A stretch of DNA of 21,723 nt, taken from assembly GCA_937907215.1 (NCBI GenBank), contig CALESG010000161.1, positions 1-21,723 of the forward strand. Direction: 5' to 3'. Position 1 is the stretch's first letter; the number at the start of each line of letters is the position of its first letter. Shown one piece after another: positions 1 to 8,854 of this stretch. The position numbers and the translations under genes are program-made. The notes beneath the pieces were generated by a model. It saw only the letters and a program-made list of their open reading frames with translations. It was not told the origin of the DNA and did not search any database. This DNA comes from an uncultured Ruminococcus sp. (GTDB taxonomy: Bacteria > Bacillota > Clostridia > Oscillospirales > Ruminococcaceae).

Positions 1-1272
1 AGGAAGTCTGCCCACTTTCAAAAGAGTAAGAGCCTTTTTACATTCAGCACCGCCATCGCACTTATAAACATTTACAGTTTCGTCAACGCCTTGTTCTTTC
101 ATACATTCCAGAACTGCATCTGTAACACCGCCGTTATTTCCAAATCGTTTGCCAAATATACTTCCATCCTGTTGTTCATTTTCAGCCGGCTTTAAGGTCA
201 AGCCTTTTGCTCTTATAATAGCACGTATTTCACCGAACGTAAGTGCATAATCAACATTTCCTTCAATTTTATGGCTGTTGATCTCGCTTTTTTTAGCAAT
301 GCAAGGACCTATAAATACAGTCTTTACATCAGGCTCAAGTGCTTTTAGCATTCTGGAAACGCCGCACATAGGAGATACGGTTTCAGACATAGCATCTTTA
401 AGAGTAGGGAAGTGCTTTTCGATCATATTTACAAACGCCGGACAGCAGGAAGTGGTTTTCTTTATGCCGTTTTTATATGCTTCGCTCCATTCTTTGGCCT
501 CTGAATATGCAGTCATATCACCGCCGAGAGCGACTTCTATCAAATCATCGAATCCGGCTTCTTTAAGAACATTTCTCCAGCTTGCAACTGTAATGTCAGG
601 TCCAAATTGACCTTCCCATGATGGAGCTATCATTGCAACTACACGTTTACCGTCTACAAGATCACGGCAGACCTGAACCAGATTAGCCTTTGAACTCAAT
701 GCTCCAAAAGGACAGCTATGTATACATTGACCACATTCGATGCATTTAGTTTCATCGATTTGACAAACTCCATATTCGTCCATAGTAATTGCACCTACAG
801 GGCAGCTTTTTTTACATGGTCTTATAAGATCGGCAATAGCATTATAAGGGCAAGCTTGAGCACATTTTCCGCATTCCTTACATTTACCCGGGTCAATATG
901 TGCACGGTTTCTTCCTATATCAATTGCATTAAATTTGCAAACCTGCTGACAAGCGTGTCCCATACATTTCTGGCAGTTATCTGTTACAACATAACGTGAA
1001 ATAGGGCATTCTTCACAGGCAGCACGTACAACTTGAACTACCAAATCATTTACAGCACCGTCTGCATTTTTTCCTTCTGCAAGGCGAATTCTTTGCCTTA
1101 CGATCTCACGTTCTTTATATACACAGCAGCGATATTTTGCACGAGGTCCCGGCATAAGCTTGTATGGAAGCTCGTCCTTTTCTTCTTCAAACTTGCCGTC
1201 AAATACAAGCTTAGCAACCTCACTTAATACTTCATGTTTAATTTTAATAATTGTACCGTCATTTGTAACCAT
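1..1272 (-). CDS. Monomeric [FeFe]-hydrogenase, group B-like (3' end cut by window edge)
   Basis: The reading frame is open through base 1, giving 424 residues and no stop. It has ferredoxin-type cysteines in several clusters: C100/C103/C108/C112, C131/C134/C137/C141 followed by Pro, and C177/C180/C183/C187 followed by Pro. The hydrogenase domain follows. The L1 motif TSCCP is at 274-278 and an L2-like GPCIAKKSE at 322-330, where prototype enzymes have Met before Pro-Cys. The third H-cluster motif (the Gly-rich C-terminal cysteine loop) would lie beyond the edge. This architecture and the Gly in L2 match my knowledge of the group B monomeric hydrogenases of clostridia, which couple ferredoxin and protons/H2 in the cytoplasm. 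The ATG at 1272 is preceded by a strong AGGAGG. The gene sits 81 nt after hydF, but has its own promoter in that gap. Hydrogenase identity is firm; the subgroup and the reaction direction are inferred. Confidence 0.93.
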   Translation of the reverse strand, partial: MVTNDGTIIKIKHEVLSEVAKLVFDGKFEEEKDELPYKLMPGPRAKYRCCVYKEREIVRQRIRLAEGKNADGAVNDLVVQVVRAACEECPISRYVVTDNCQKCMGHACQQVCKFNAIDIGRNRAHIDPGKCKECGKCAQACPYNAIADLIRPCKKSCPVGAITMDEYGVCQIDETKCIECGQCIHSCPFGALSSKANLVQVCRDLVDGKRVVAMIAPSWEGQFGPDITVASWRNVLKEAGFDDLIEVALGGDMTAYSEAKEWSEAYKNGIKKTTSCCPAFVNMIEKHFPTLKDAMSETVSPMCGVSRMLKALEPDVKTVFIGPCIAKKSEINSHKIEGNVDYALTFGEIRAIIRAKGLTLKPAENEQQDGSIFGKRFGNNGGVTDAVLECMKEQGVDETVNVYKCDGGAECKKALTLLKVGRLP

Positions 1273-1306
1273 ATATATCCTCCTGAACGGGAATTTTTAT
1301 ATATAT

Positions 1307-1335
1307 ATTATACCACAATCATTAGAAAGTGTAAA
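1307..1335 (-). promoter_or_regulatory. Sigma-A-type promoter of the hydrogenase gene
   Basis: On the minus strand, TTTACA (1330-1335) and TATAAT (1307-1312) are separated by exactly 17 bp, with TG just before the -10 region (TGTGG). The predicted start is near 1300, giving a leader of about 28 nt carrying AGGAGG. It separates the hydrogenase from the hydG-hydF transcript. No hairpin terminator is visible between hydF and this promoter, so read-through is also possible. Confidence 0.75.
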
Positions 1336-1353
1336 TAGATTTTTCAAACTTTT

Positions 1354-2562
1354 TTATTTTTGTATAAACGATGAGCTTCGTTCTAATATTGCATTTACTG
1401 CTGCAATGAGTATACCATAGTTTGTAAAAGGTACTCCCTTGGATTTGGCAAATTTTCTTCTGTATTCTATTTCAAGACTTTTCAGCATACATCCGCCGCA
1501 ATGTACTATAAGAGAGTATTTTTTTATATTGTCAGGAAATGCTTCTCCTGATGTAAATTCAAACAGGAATTTCTTTCCTGTAAAATCTTCTATCCATTTG
1601 GGGAGTTTATCTCTTGCAATATCTCCGCACTGTCTGTGATGAGTACAGCCTTCAGATATAAGAATACGATCTCCGTCTTTAAGTGATTTTAAAGTTTCAA
1701 TGTCCTCTATTGCCTGTGAAAGTGATCCTTTATACCTTGCCATTAAAATAGAAAATGATGTAAGCGGCACACCAACAGGAACAATATCCTTGACATATGA
1801 AAATGCCTGGCTGTCTGTTATTACAATATCCGGCTTACGATTCAGCATTTTTAGAGCAGTGGAAAGCTCGGACGGCTGAACAGTTATAGTTATCGCAAAT
1901 GAATCCAGCAGAGAACGCAAAGTCTGTACCTGCGGCAAGATAAGTCTTCCTTTTGGTGCTGAATCATCAATTGGAGTTACAAGAATAACTATGCTTTCAC
2001 GTTTTGCCAGTCCGTCTGTAATGCTTTTGTATATTGATGTATTTTTCTCAATACTTTTCAAATACACACTGCATATAAGTTTTTTTAATTCATTTATATT
2101 CTTTCCGGTTTTAGCACTTACATTTATTTTGTTGAATTCATATTTATTCTTTGATTTAAGATCTTGAGGGCTTAACAAATCCACTTTATTATATGCTATC
2201 ACATATGGTATACTGCGTTTATTGAATTCATCTATCATATTTTTGTCACCGTCGCCTATGCCGGATATTATATCTACAACAAGTACAGCAATGTCAGTCC
2301 TTCTCAGTATTTCATATGTTTTGCGAAGTCTTAAATCACCGGCAGAAGATTCATCGTCAAATCCGGCGGTGTCATAAAACATTACAGCACCCAGAGGCAG
2401 TAGTTCCATAGATTTATGTACAGGGTCGGTAGTGGTTCCTTTTATATCTGATACAATTGATGCCTCTTGAGCAGTTACAGCATTTATAAGGCTTGATTTT
2501 CCCGAATTCACTGAACCGAAAAGGCATATATTTATTCTTTCAGATGATGGAGTATTATTCAT
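1354..2562 (-). CDS. hydF: [FeFe]-hydrogenase H-cluster maturation GTPase HydF
   Basis: HydF is the scaffold that assembles and delivers the diiron subcluster to apo-hydrogenase. At 402 residues it has the family length. The N-terminal GTPase domain shows the P-loop GSVNSGKS (16-23), a switch threonine run (43-45), DTAG (64-67) and NKVD (125-128). A dimerisation region follows. The C-terminal [4Fe-4S] site is visible as C306-x-H308 and HCGGC (354-358), the diagnostic HydF pattern. The ATG start at 2562 is set by TAGGAGA, which overlaps the TAG stop of hydG; only 12 nt separate the two genes, so they are surely co-translated from one message. No own promoter is visible. The hydrogenase it presumably matures follows after 81 nt. 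The third maturase, HydE, is not in the window. Confidence 0.97.
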   Translation of the reverse strand: MNNTPSSERINICLFGSVNSGKSSLINAVTAQEASIVSDIKGTTTDPVHKSMELLPLGAVMFYDTAGFDDESSAGDLRLRKTYEILRRTDIAVLVVDIISGIGDGDKNMIDEFNKRSIPYVIAYNKVDLLSPQDLKSKNKYEFNKINVSAKTGKNINELKKLICSVYLKSIEKNTSIYKSITDGLAKRESIVILVTPIDDSAPKGRLILPQVQTLRSLLDSFAITITVQPSELSTALKMLNRKPDIVITDSQAFSYVKDIVPVGVPLTSFSILMARYKGSLSQAIEDIETLKSLKDGDRILISEGCTHHRQCGDIARDKLPKWIEDFTGKKFLFEFTSGEAFPDNIKKYSLIVHCGGCMLKSLEIEYRRKFAKSKGVPFTNYGILIAAVNAILERSSSFIQK

Positions 2563-2574
2563 ATATCTTATCTC

Positions 2575-3993
2575 CTAAAATCTGAAATCTCTGCTGCCGG
2601 ATTTTATTTTCTCAATGTTTTCTCCTGCGATTTTACGAACCTTTTCAGAAGGAATATTCATAAGCTCTTTTTCTATAAGCTTTATGCCTTCATTTTTTGT
2701 TTCAGATGACGCATAATCTTCTAAATATTCCATTAAGGTCATGAGTGCATTAGGATGACAGCAGTTGCTTATCTGACCGCTTTTGCAAAGTGACATAAAT
2801 CGGTCGCCGGTTCGTCCTTCTCTATAACACGCAGTGCAAAAGCTTGGGATATATCCAAGTTGAATGAGCCATTGAACAACTTCATCAAGGCTTCTTCTGT
2901 CCATTATATCAAATTGTTCCGAGCCGTCGTCTTCGTATTTTTCAGTTTGATAACCGCCAACTGTAGTTCTTGAACCTCCGCTTATCTGTGAAATACCAAG
3001 TTTAAGCACACGTTCTCTCACTGATTGACTTTCTCTTGTAGAAATAATCATACCTGTATATGGTACTGCAATTCTTATGATTGCACATATTTTTGCAAAT
3101 ATATCATCACTTATTCCATTGCAGAACGAATCAGGATCGATGCCTTCAGCTTGTCTTATTCTGGGCATACTTATAGTATGCGGTCCAACACCATGAACAG
3201 CTTCAAGGTGTTCGGCGTGCATTAAAAGTCCTGCAAATTCATAGGAATATCTTTCCAGTCCAAATAACACTCCAAGACCAACGTCATCAATACCGCCTTC
3301 CATGGCTCTGTCCATAGCTTCTGTATGATATGCATAATTTGACTTAGGACCTGTTGGATGAAGTTTTTCATAGCTTTCTTTATGATATGTTTCCTGAAAA
3401 AGTATATATGTACCTATTCCAGCCTCATGAAGTTTTCTATAATTTTCTACAGTAGTGGCAGCGATATTGACATTTACACGTCTTATATCACCGTTTTTAT
3501 GATGGACACTGTAAATAGTTTTTATTGATTCAAGAATATATTCTATAGGATTATTGACAGGGTCTTCTCCGGCTTCAATAGCAATTCGCTTATGACCAAT
3601 ATTTTCTAAGGCAATTACTTCACGGCGTATTTCATCTTGAGTTAATTTTCTTCTTACAATACCATTGTTGTTTTTATGATAAGGACAATATACGCAGCCG
3701 TTAATACAGTAATTTGAGAGATAAAGCGGTGCAAACATTACAATTCTTTTGCCGTAATAATACTCTTTTATTTTTTGAGCCAGTGAGAATATTTCGTCTT
3801 TAATATCCGTATCTTCGCAAGCAAGCAGGACAGATGCTTCACGATGTGACAGACCTTTTTGGAGCTTTGCCTTGTCAAGAATTTTTCTTATAAGTGAAAT
3901 GTTTTCTTTGTTTTCCTCTGCAAATTTAAGTGTATCCAGAATCTCTTCATGGGATATAAACTCTTCTGCTTTGAGTGATTTTACATCATACAA
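2575..3993 (-). CDS. hydG: [FeFe]-hydrogenase maturase HydG (radical-SAM tyrosine lyase)
   Basis: HydG cleaves tyrosine with S-adenosylmethionine, giving p-cresol plus the CO and cyanide ligands carried on an iron synthon for the H-cluster. The 472-residue length is normal. The radical-SAM cluster motif CX3CX2C is C96/C100/C103, and the second, HydG-specific cluster motif CX2CX22C is C386/C389/C412 near the C-terminus. The latter separates it from its paralogue ThiH, encoded 2.8 kb upstream in the same array. The start is a TTG at 3993: AGAGG lies 9 nt upstream, and the nearby ATG is out of frame. The gene follows thiC by 22 nt with no hairpin or promoter between them, so it appears to be the eighth gene of the riboswitch-controlled thiamine transcript. 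Confidence in function is very high; the co-transcription is inferred from spacing. Confidence 0.97.
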   Translation of the reverse strand: MYDVKSLKAEEFISHEEILDTLKFAEENKENISLIRKILDKAKLQKGLSHREASVLLACEDTDIKDEIFSLAQKIKEYYYGKRIVMFAPLYLSNYCINGCVYCPYHKNNNGIVRRKLTQDEIRREVIALENIGHKRIAIEAGEDPVNNPIEYILESIKTIYSVHHKNGDIRRVNVNIAATTVENYRKLHEAGIGTYILFQETYHKESYEKLHPTGPKSNYAYHTEAMDRAMEGGIDDVGLGVLFGLERYSYEFAGLLMHAEHLEAVHGVGPHTISMPRIRQAEGIDPDSFCNGISDDIFAKICAIIRIAVPYTGMIISTRESQSVRERVLKLGISQISGGSRTTVGGYQTEKYEDDGSEQFDIMDRRSLDEVVQWLIQLGYIPSFCTACYREGRTGDRFMSLCKSGQISNCCHPNALMTLMEYLEDYASSETKNEGIKLIEKELMNIPSEKVRKIAGENIEKIKSGSRDFRF

Positions 3994-4015
3994 TTTAAAT
4001 TACCTCTTTTTTATT

Positions 4016-5320
4016 TTATAATATATCAATATATTCTCCGTTTAAAGCTTTGTTCATGCTTCTTACTGCACAGAATTTTCCGCACATAGAACAGCTGTCT
4101 TCATGTTCAGGTGCTCTGCTGTCACGTATAGCCTTTGCAGTTTCCGGATCTATAGAACATTCCCATTGTTTTTCCCAATCGAAATTTTTTCTGGCATCTG
4201 CCATAGCATTATCAATATCCATGGCGTGCGGAATTTTCTTTGCTATATCAGCAGCATGAGCTGCTATTTTAGAGGCAATGATTCCTTGCTTAACATCATC
4301 GACATTTGGAAGTGCAAGATGTTCAGCCGGTGTAACATAACAAAGGAATGCAGCTCCTGCACTTGCAGCTACAGCACCGCCTATAGCTGATGTTATATGA
4401 TCATAACCCGGAGCAATATCTGTTACAAGAGGTCCAAGAACATAAAATGGAGCACCCATGCAAATTGTTTGCTGAAGTTTCATATTAGCCGCTATTTGGT
4501 CAAGAGGCATATGTCCAGGACCTTCAACCATTACTTGAACGTCTTTTTCCCATGCACGTTTTGTAAGTTCACCAAGTCTTACAAGTTCCTCTATCTGACA
4601 AACATCACTTGCATCAGCAAGACAGCCCGGACGACAAGCATCGCCAAGCGATATGGTTACATCATATTCACGGCATATATCCAAAATTTCATCAAAGTAT
4701 TCATAAAACGGATTTTCTTCTCCAGTCATACTCATCCATGCAAATACAAGTGAACCGCCACGTGAAACAATATTCATCTTTCTCTTATGTTTCTTTATTT
4801 GATCAATTGTTTTACGTGTAATACCGCAATGAAGTGTTACAAAATCCACTCCGTCTTGTGCATGAAGTCTGACTACATCGATGAAATCTTTAGCGGTAAG
4901 TGTTGCAAGATCTCTTTGATAGTGAATAACACTGTCATATACAGGTACAGTTCCTATCATGGCAGGACATTCGCTTATAAGTTTTTTTCTAAACGGCTGG
5001 GTGTTGCCGTGAGAGGATAGATCCATTATTGCCTCTGCTCCCATATCTACCGCAGCCATTACTTTTTTCATTTCTACATCATAATCTTTGCAGTCTTTTG
5101 ATACGCCGAGATTTACGTTTATTTTAGTACGCAGCATAGAACCAACACCGTTTGGTTCAAGGCATGTGTGAAGTTTATTTGCACAAATCGCTACTTGTCC
5201 TTTTGCAACGAGTTCTCTTATCTCCTCTTCTGTGCGGTATTCCTTTAGAGCTACAGCCTTCATTTCGGGTGTGATTATCATTTTTTTGGCAGCTTCCATT
5301 TGAGTTTTATAATTTCTCAT
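4016..5320 (-). CDS. thiC: Phosphomethylpyrimidine synthase ThiC
   Basis: ThiC is a non-canonical radical-SAM enzyme that rearranges aminoimidazole ribotide (from purine synthesis) to HMP phosphate, the pyrimidine half of thiamine. The 434-residue protein is the shorter form usual in Firmicutes, lacking the extra N-terminal region of the enterobacterial enzyme. The C-terminal cluster motif CX2CX4C is visible as C410/C413/C418. Internal family blocks such as the MVEGPGHMPLDQI stretch and GPLVTDIAPGYDHI are present. The ribosome binding site AAAGGA lies inside the last codons of thiD; stop and start are 6 nt apart. It is the last thiamine gene of the operon, and hydG begins 22 nt later. Its substrate AIR is the product of PurM, whose gene starts at the other end of this window. 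Confidence 0.98.
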   Translation of the reverse strand: MRNYKTQMEAAKKMIITPEMKAVALKEYRTEEEIRELVAKGQVAICANKLHTCLEPNGVGSMLRTKINVNLGVSKDCKDYDVEMKKVMAAVDMGAEAIMDLSSHGNTQPFRKKLISECPAMIGTVPVYDSVIHYQRDLATLTAKDFIDVVRLHAQDGVDFVTLHCGITRKTIDQIKKHKRKMNIVSRGGSLVFAWMSMTGEENPFYEYFDEILDICREYDVTISLGDACRPGCLADASDVCQIEELVRLGELTKRAWEKDVQVMVEGPGHMPLDQIAANMKLQQTICMGAPFYVLGPLVTDIAPGYDHITSAIGGAVAASAGAAFLCYVTPAEHLALPNVDDVKQGIIASKIAAHAADIAKKIPHAMDIDNAMADARKNFDWEKQWECSIDPETAKAIRDSRAPEHEDSCSMCGKFCAVRSMNKALNGEYIDIL

Positions 5321-5326
5321 ATTATT

Positions 5327-6130
5327 TTAATTCCTTTCCGCAAAATAGCCTGTTAAATAAAATGCATGGTTCAAAGGACCTTTTCCATGTCCAATATTCA
5401 GCATTGACCCAATTGCCTGTGATATATATTTTTTAGCCATGAATACAGAATCTTCCAAATTATATCCTTTGGCAAGATTAGCTGCGATCGCACTTGACAG
5501 TGTGCAGCCTGTTCCGTGTGTGTTTTCATTATCTATACGATCTTCTATAAACCATTTTGTTTTTCCATTGGAATAAAGCAGGTCATTGGCATTATCGCAG
5601 TTATGACCGCCTTTTAGCAAAACAGCTGTATTAAACTTATCTGCCATAAAAGCAGCAGCTTTTTCCATATCGTATTTATTTTTTATAGCAACGCCTGATA
5701 ATATTTCTGCTTCTGGTATATTGGGTGTAATTACATCAGACAGCGGCAAAAGTTTTTCTTTCATAATATCTACAGCTTCTGGTTTTAAAAGAGGTTTTCC
5801 GCTTGTTGAAACCATAACAGTATCTGTTACTATGTTTTTTGCATTATAATATACAAGCCTTTCGGCGATAACTTCTATAAGGCAAGGTGAAGATACCATA
5901 CCTATTTTTACAGCATCCGGAGGAATATCCTCAAATACTGCATCTATTTCTTTTTTCAAAAATTCAGGCGATGATTCTAAAATATCATATACACCGATAG
6001 TATTTTGTGCTGTAAGTGCAGTTACAGCTGTCATTGCATAAACACCGTTCATAGTAAGTGTTTTTATATCTGCCTGAATTCCTGCTCCGCCTGAAGAATC
6101 ACTTCCTGCAATAGAGAGAACAGTTTTCAT
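5327..6130 (-). CDS. thiD: Hydroxymethylpyrimidine/phosphomethylpyrimidine kinase ThiD
   Basis: ThiD phosphorylates HMP and HMP phosphate to HMP diphosphate, the form condensed by ThiE. The 267-residue ribokinase-fold protein opens with the family GSDSSGGAGIQADIKT segment and has the anion-hole/catalytic GTGC at 206-209, whose preceding NTH is conserved. It is a stand-alone kinase, not the ThiD-ThiE fusion found in some species. The start ATG overlaps the thiE stop by one base (TGATG), with AAAGGAGA 7 nt upstream, indicating translational coupling. It is part of the TPP-riboswitch operon. Confidence 0.97.
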   Translation of the reverse strand: MKTVLSIAGSDSSGGAGIQADIKTLTMNGVYAMTAVTALTAQNTIGVYDILESSPEFLKKEIDAVFEDIPPDAVKIGMVSSPCLIEVIAERLVYYNAKNIVTDTVMVSTSGKPLLKPEAVDIMKEKLLPLSDVITPNIPEAEILSGVAIKNKYDMEKAAAFMADKFNTAVLLKGGHNCDNANDLLYSNGKTKWFIEDRIDNENTHGTGCTLSSAIAANLAKGYNLEDSVFMAKKYISQAIGSMLNIGHGKGPLNHAFYLTGYFAERN

Positions 6131-6768
6131 CAGTTTTCTCCTTTCAGCTCAAGGAATGCTTTTTTTAATTCCATAGAAGCTTTTTTAGGATCGGATGATT
6201 TCATTATGGCAGAAACTGCACATATTCCGTCAATATCTATTCCTTTCAGAATATTTATATTATATTTATTCAGTCCGCCTATTGCGTTTACTTTAATTGG
6301 AACAGCCTTTGTAATAGCTGATAATGTTTCTACAGATGTAATAATAGTTTTTACCTTTGTAGTAGTTGGATAAATCGCACCAACTCCAAGATAATCAGCT
6401 CCTTGATCATATGCTTCAATTGCCTGCGGTACAGTTTTTGTAGTAGCACCAATTATTTTATCATTACCCAAAAGAGTCCTTGCAGTTTTTACTGGCATAT
6501 CAGACTGTCCTACATGAACGCCTTCGGCATCGATCGCCAGAGCAACATCAACACGATCATCTATTATAAGCGGTACATTATATTTTTTTGTAATTGCATG
6601 AACCTTCTCTGCAATATCTATATATTCCCTTGTAGTCTTGTCCTTTTCTCTAAGTTGAATAATAGTCACTCCGCCTTTTAAAGCAGCTTCGATTTTGCAA
6701 AGAAAGTTTGCTTCGTCAATGCCTGTGCTGTCTGTTATAAAGTACATTGTAGTATCAATATTTTTCAT
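6130..6768 (-). CDS. thiE: Thiamine phosphate synthase ThiE
   Basis: ThiE joins HMP diphosphate to the thiazole phosphate to give thiamine phosphate. The 212-residue TIM-barrel shows QLREKD at 38-43 (diphosphate/Mg site), the HVGQSDMP block, and the glycine-rich NAIGG phosphate-binding loop. The ATG at 6768 has AAGGAA 7 nt upstream; 15 nt separate it from the thiH stop. The stop codon shares a base with the thiD start. ThiE makes the product that a thiamine-monophosphate kinase (ThiL, not in the window) would turn into TPP, the ligand that feeds back on the operon leader. Confidence 0.97.
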   Translation of the reverse strand: MKNIDTTMYFITDSTGIDEANFLCKIEAALKGGVTIIQLREKDKTTREYIDIAEKVHAITKKYNVPLIIDDRVDVALAIDAEGVHVGQSDMPVKTARTLLGNDKIIGATTKTVPQAIEAYDQGADYLGVGAIYPTTTKVKTIITSVETLSAITKAVPIKVNAIGGLNKYNINILKGIDIDGICAVSAIMKSSDPKKASMELKKAFLELKGEN

Positions 6769-6783
6769 TTCAGTATTCCTTAT

Positions 6784-8037
6784 TTATAGATAAAGATAAT
6801 CATTCAATACTGGCTGCAAGCCTTCGTTTGATATATCTTCATACATTTTATCCAAATTACGATTGTCATCTATTTCAAATTGTTCATCACCGTGAGTTTC
6901 ACCGCTATCTTTTCCGCTGTACTTATATTCGTGGTCACCTATACCTGTTGACACACCGGCTGAAATTTTAGTTGCCGCAATTTTTACAATTCCGTTTCTA
7001 AACTCAGCACTTTCACGTGATGAAACAGTAATGCCGGCAAAAGGCAAAAATATTCTGTATGCACATATTATCTGGCAAAGCTGTTTTTCATGGACATCAA
7101 GCGGATTTATCTTATCATTATTTATTATGGGTCTTAGTCGTGGGCAGGATAGCGACATTTCAGCATGAGGATATTTTTTCTGCAAGTAGTATACATGAAG
7201 AGCGGTTGCAAGAGCGTCACTTCTAAAGTCAGAAAGTCCAAGCAATGCTGAAAATGCAACACCTCTCATACCGCCAATCAATGCTCTTTCCTGAGCGTCA
7301 AAACGATATGGATATACACGTTTATGACCAAGCAGATGAAGTGTTTCATATTTATCTTTATCGTATGTTTCCTGAAATACAGTTACATAATCTGCACCGC
7401 ATTCGTGTAAATAACGGTATTCGTCAGTATTTACAGGATATATTTCAAGTCCGACCATACGGAAATATTTTCTTGCAAGACGGCAGGCATCGCCGATATA
7501 TTCTAAATTGCTTTTAGAACGGCTTTCACCTGTCAGAATAAGTATTTCTTCCATTCCGCTGTTGGCAATAACCTGCATTTCACGTTCTATTTGTTCATGT
7601 GAAAGTTTCATGCGATTTATATGATTATAGCAGTTGAATCCGCAGTACACACAGTAATTTTCGCAGTAATTTGCTATATATAAAGGTGTAAAAAGGTAAA
7701 CTGTATTTCCAAAATGACGGCTTGTTATTAAACGTGCCTTTTGAGCAAGCTCTTCAAGAAAAGGTTCGGCAGCAGGGGAGAGAAGTGCTTTGAAATCATC
7801 AATAGAACATCTTTCATGGTCAAGTGCTGCACGTACATCTTTGGCAGTATATTTTGAATAGTCATATGACTCCATATGACTCATTACCTTATCTCTTATA
7901 TCAGATTTGATTTCTTCCATACCCGTCATATATTCCATATGATTTGTTCTTGATGATGGGTCGGTTTCCAGAAGATGTTTTTTATTAAGTGCAGCCTCAG
8001 ACAGATGCTCTGAATCTATAAAGAATTTATTTTCCAT
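6784..8037 (-). CDS. thiH: 2-iminoacetate synthase ThiH (radical-SAM tyrosine lyase)
   Basis: ThiH splits tyrosine to p-cresol and dehydroglycine (2-iminoacetate), which ThiG uses to build the thiazole ring in anaerobes. The radical-SAM motif CX3CX2C is C125/C129/C132. At 417 residues it is about 40 longer than the enterobacterial enzyme, with an extra hydrophilic N-terminus. AAGGAGA about 9 nt before the ATG at 8037 supports this full start. Unlike HydG it lacks the C-terminal CX2CX22C cluster, which confirms the assignment. It lies between thiG and thiE with short gaps (20 and 15 nt). Use of ThiH rather than the oxygen-dependent glycine oxidase ThiO fits an obligate anaerobe. Confidence 0.96.
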   Translation of the reverse strand: MENKFFIDSEHLSEAALNKKHLLETDPSSRTNHMEYMTGMEEIKSDIRDKVMSHMESYDYSKYTAKDVRAALDHERCSIDDFKALLSPAAEPFLEELAQKARLITSRHFGNTVYLFTPLYIANYCENYCVYCGFNCYNHINRMKLSHEQIEREMQVIANSGMEEILILTGESRSKSNLEYIGDACRLARKYFRMVGLEIYPVNTDEYRYLHECGADYVTVFQETYDKDKYETLHLLGHKRVYPYRFDAQERALIGGMRGVAFSALLGLSDFRSDALATALHVYYLQKKYPHAEMSLSCPRLRPIINNDKINPLDVHEKQLCQIICAYRIFLPFAGITVSSRESAEFRNGIVKIAATKISAGVSTGIGDHEYKYSGKDSGETHGDEQFEIDDNRNLDKMYEDISNEGLQPVLNDYLYL

Positions 8038-8057
8038 AGAAATATATCTCCTTAAAC

Positions 8058-8828
8058 TTAATCATGCAGGAAACCTGTTAAAGGGTCAGATGATGAGCCG
8101 CCACGTGTGATAACTCTTCCAAGACCTGAAAGATATGCATATCTTCCGGCTTCGATTGCAAGTCGGAATGCAGATGCCATCATAGTAAGGTCACCGGCAG
8201 TAGCAAGAGCAGTATTTGCCATAATAGCGGCAGCACCCATTTCCATTGCTCTGCAAGCTTCTGATGGTTTGCCGATTCCGGCATCAACAATTATAGGCAG
8301 TTCTATTTCATCAATAAGGATCTGTAAAAAATCCTTGGTGGCAAGTCCTTTATTTGAACCGATAGGAGATGCCAGAGGCATTACAGCTGCGGCACCGGCA
8401 TTTACAAGGTCACGAGCTGCATACAGATCGGGATACATATAAGGCATAACTATAAATCCTTCGTTTGCAAGTATCTCTGTTGCTTTTATAGTTTCGTTAT
8501 TATCCGGAAGAAGATATTTAGAATCACGCATTATTTCTATTTTAACAAAGTCACCGCATCCAAGTTCTCTTGCAAGTCTTGCGATTCTAACAGCTTCCTC
8601 AGCATTTCTTGCACCGCTTGTGTTGGGAAGAAGTGTTATTCCTTTTGGAATGTAATCAAGAATGTTTTCACTGTCTTTTGTATTAGCACGTCTTACGGCA
8701 AGTGTAATTATTTCTGCACCGGCGTCTTTTACCGCAGCTTCAATAAGTTTAAGAGAATATTTTCCCGAACCTAAAATAAATCTTGAATTGAATTCATGTC
8801 CGCCTATTACGAGTTTATCGTTATTCAT
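8058..8828 (-). CDS. thiG: Thiazole synthase ThiG
   Basis: ThiG condenses deoxyxylulose 5-phosphate, dehydroglycine and the ThiS thiocarboxylate into the thiazole phosphate. The 256-residue barrel has the Schiff-base lysine at K96 (in GDFVKIEI), the same number as in the Bacillus enzyme. It also has the MPLASPIGS block, VDAGIGKPSEA, and the NTA loop binding phosphate. The C-terminal RGGSSSDPLTGF segment is intact. The ATG at 8828 follows an AGAAGGATC site. It lies 26 nt after thiF and 20 nt before thiH and clearly belongs to the same transcript. Confidence 0.98.
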   Translation of the reverse strand: MNNDKLVIGGHEFNSRFILGSGKYSLKLIEAAVKDAGAEIITLAVRRANTKDSENILDYIPKGITLLPNTSGARNAEEAVRIARLARELGCGDFVKIEIMRDSKYLLPDNNETIKATEILANEGFIVMPYMYPDLYAARDLVNAGAAAVMPLASPIGSNKGLATKDFLQILIDEIELPIIVDAGIGKPSEACRAMEMGAAAIMANTALATAGDLTMMASAFRLAIEAGRYAYLSGLGRVITRGGSSSDPLTGFLHD

Positions 8829-8854
8829 ATATAAAGATCCTTCTTTCTTTATTG

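Noticed and set aside
4103..4753. Plus-strand open frames opposite thiC (up to 118 codons)
   Set aside because: They lie wholly inside the highly conserved thiC frame, are rich in Ser/Cys/Phe/Tyr in the manner of antisense shadows, and have no start signals.
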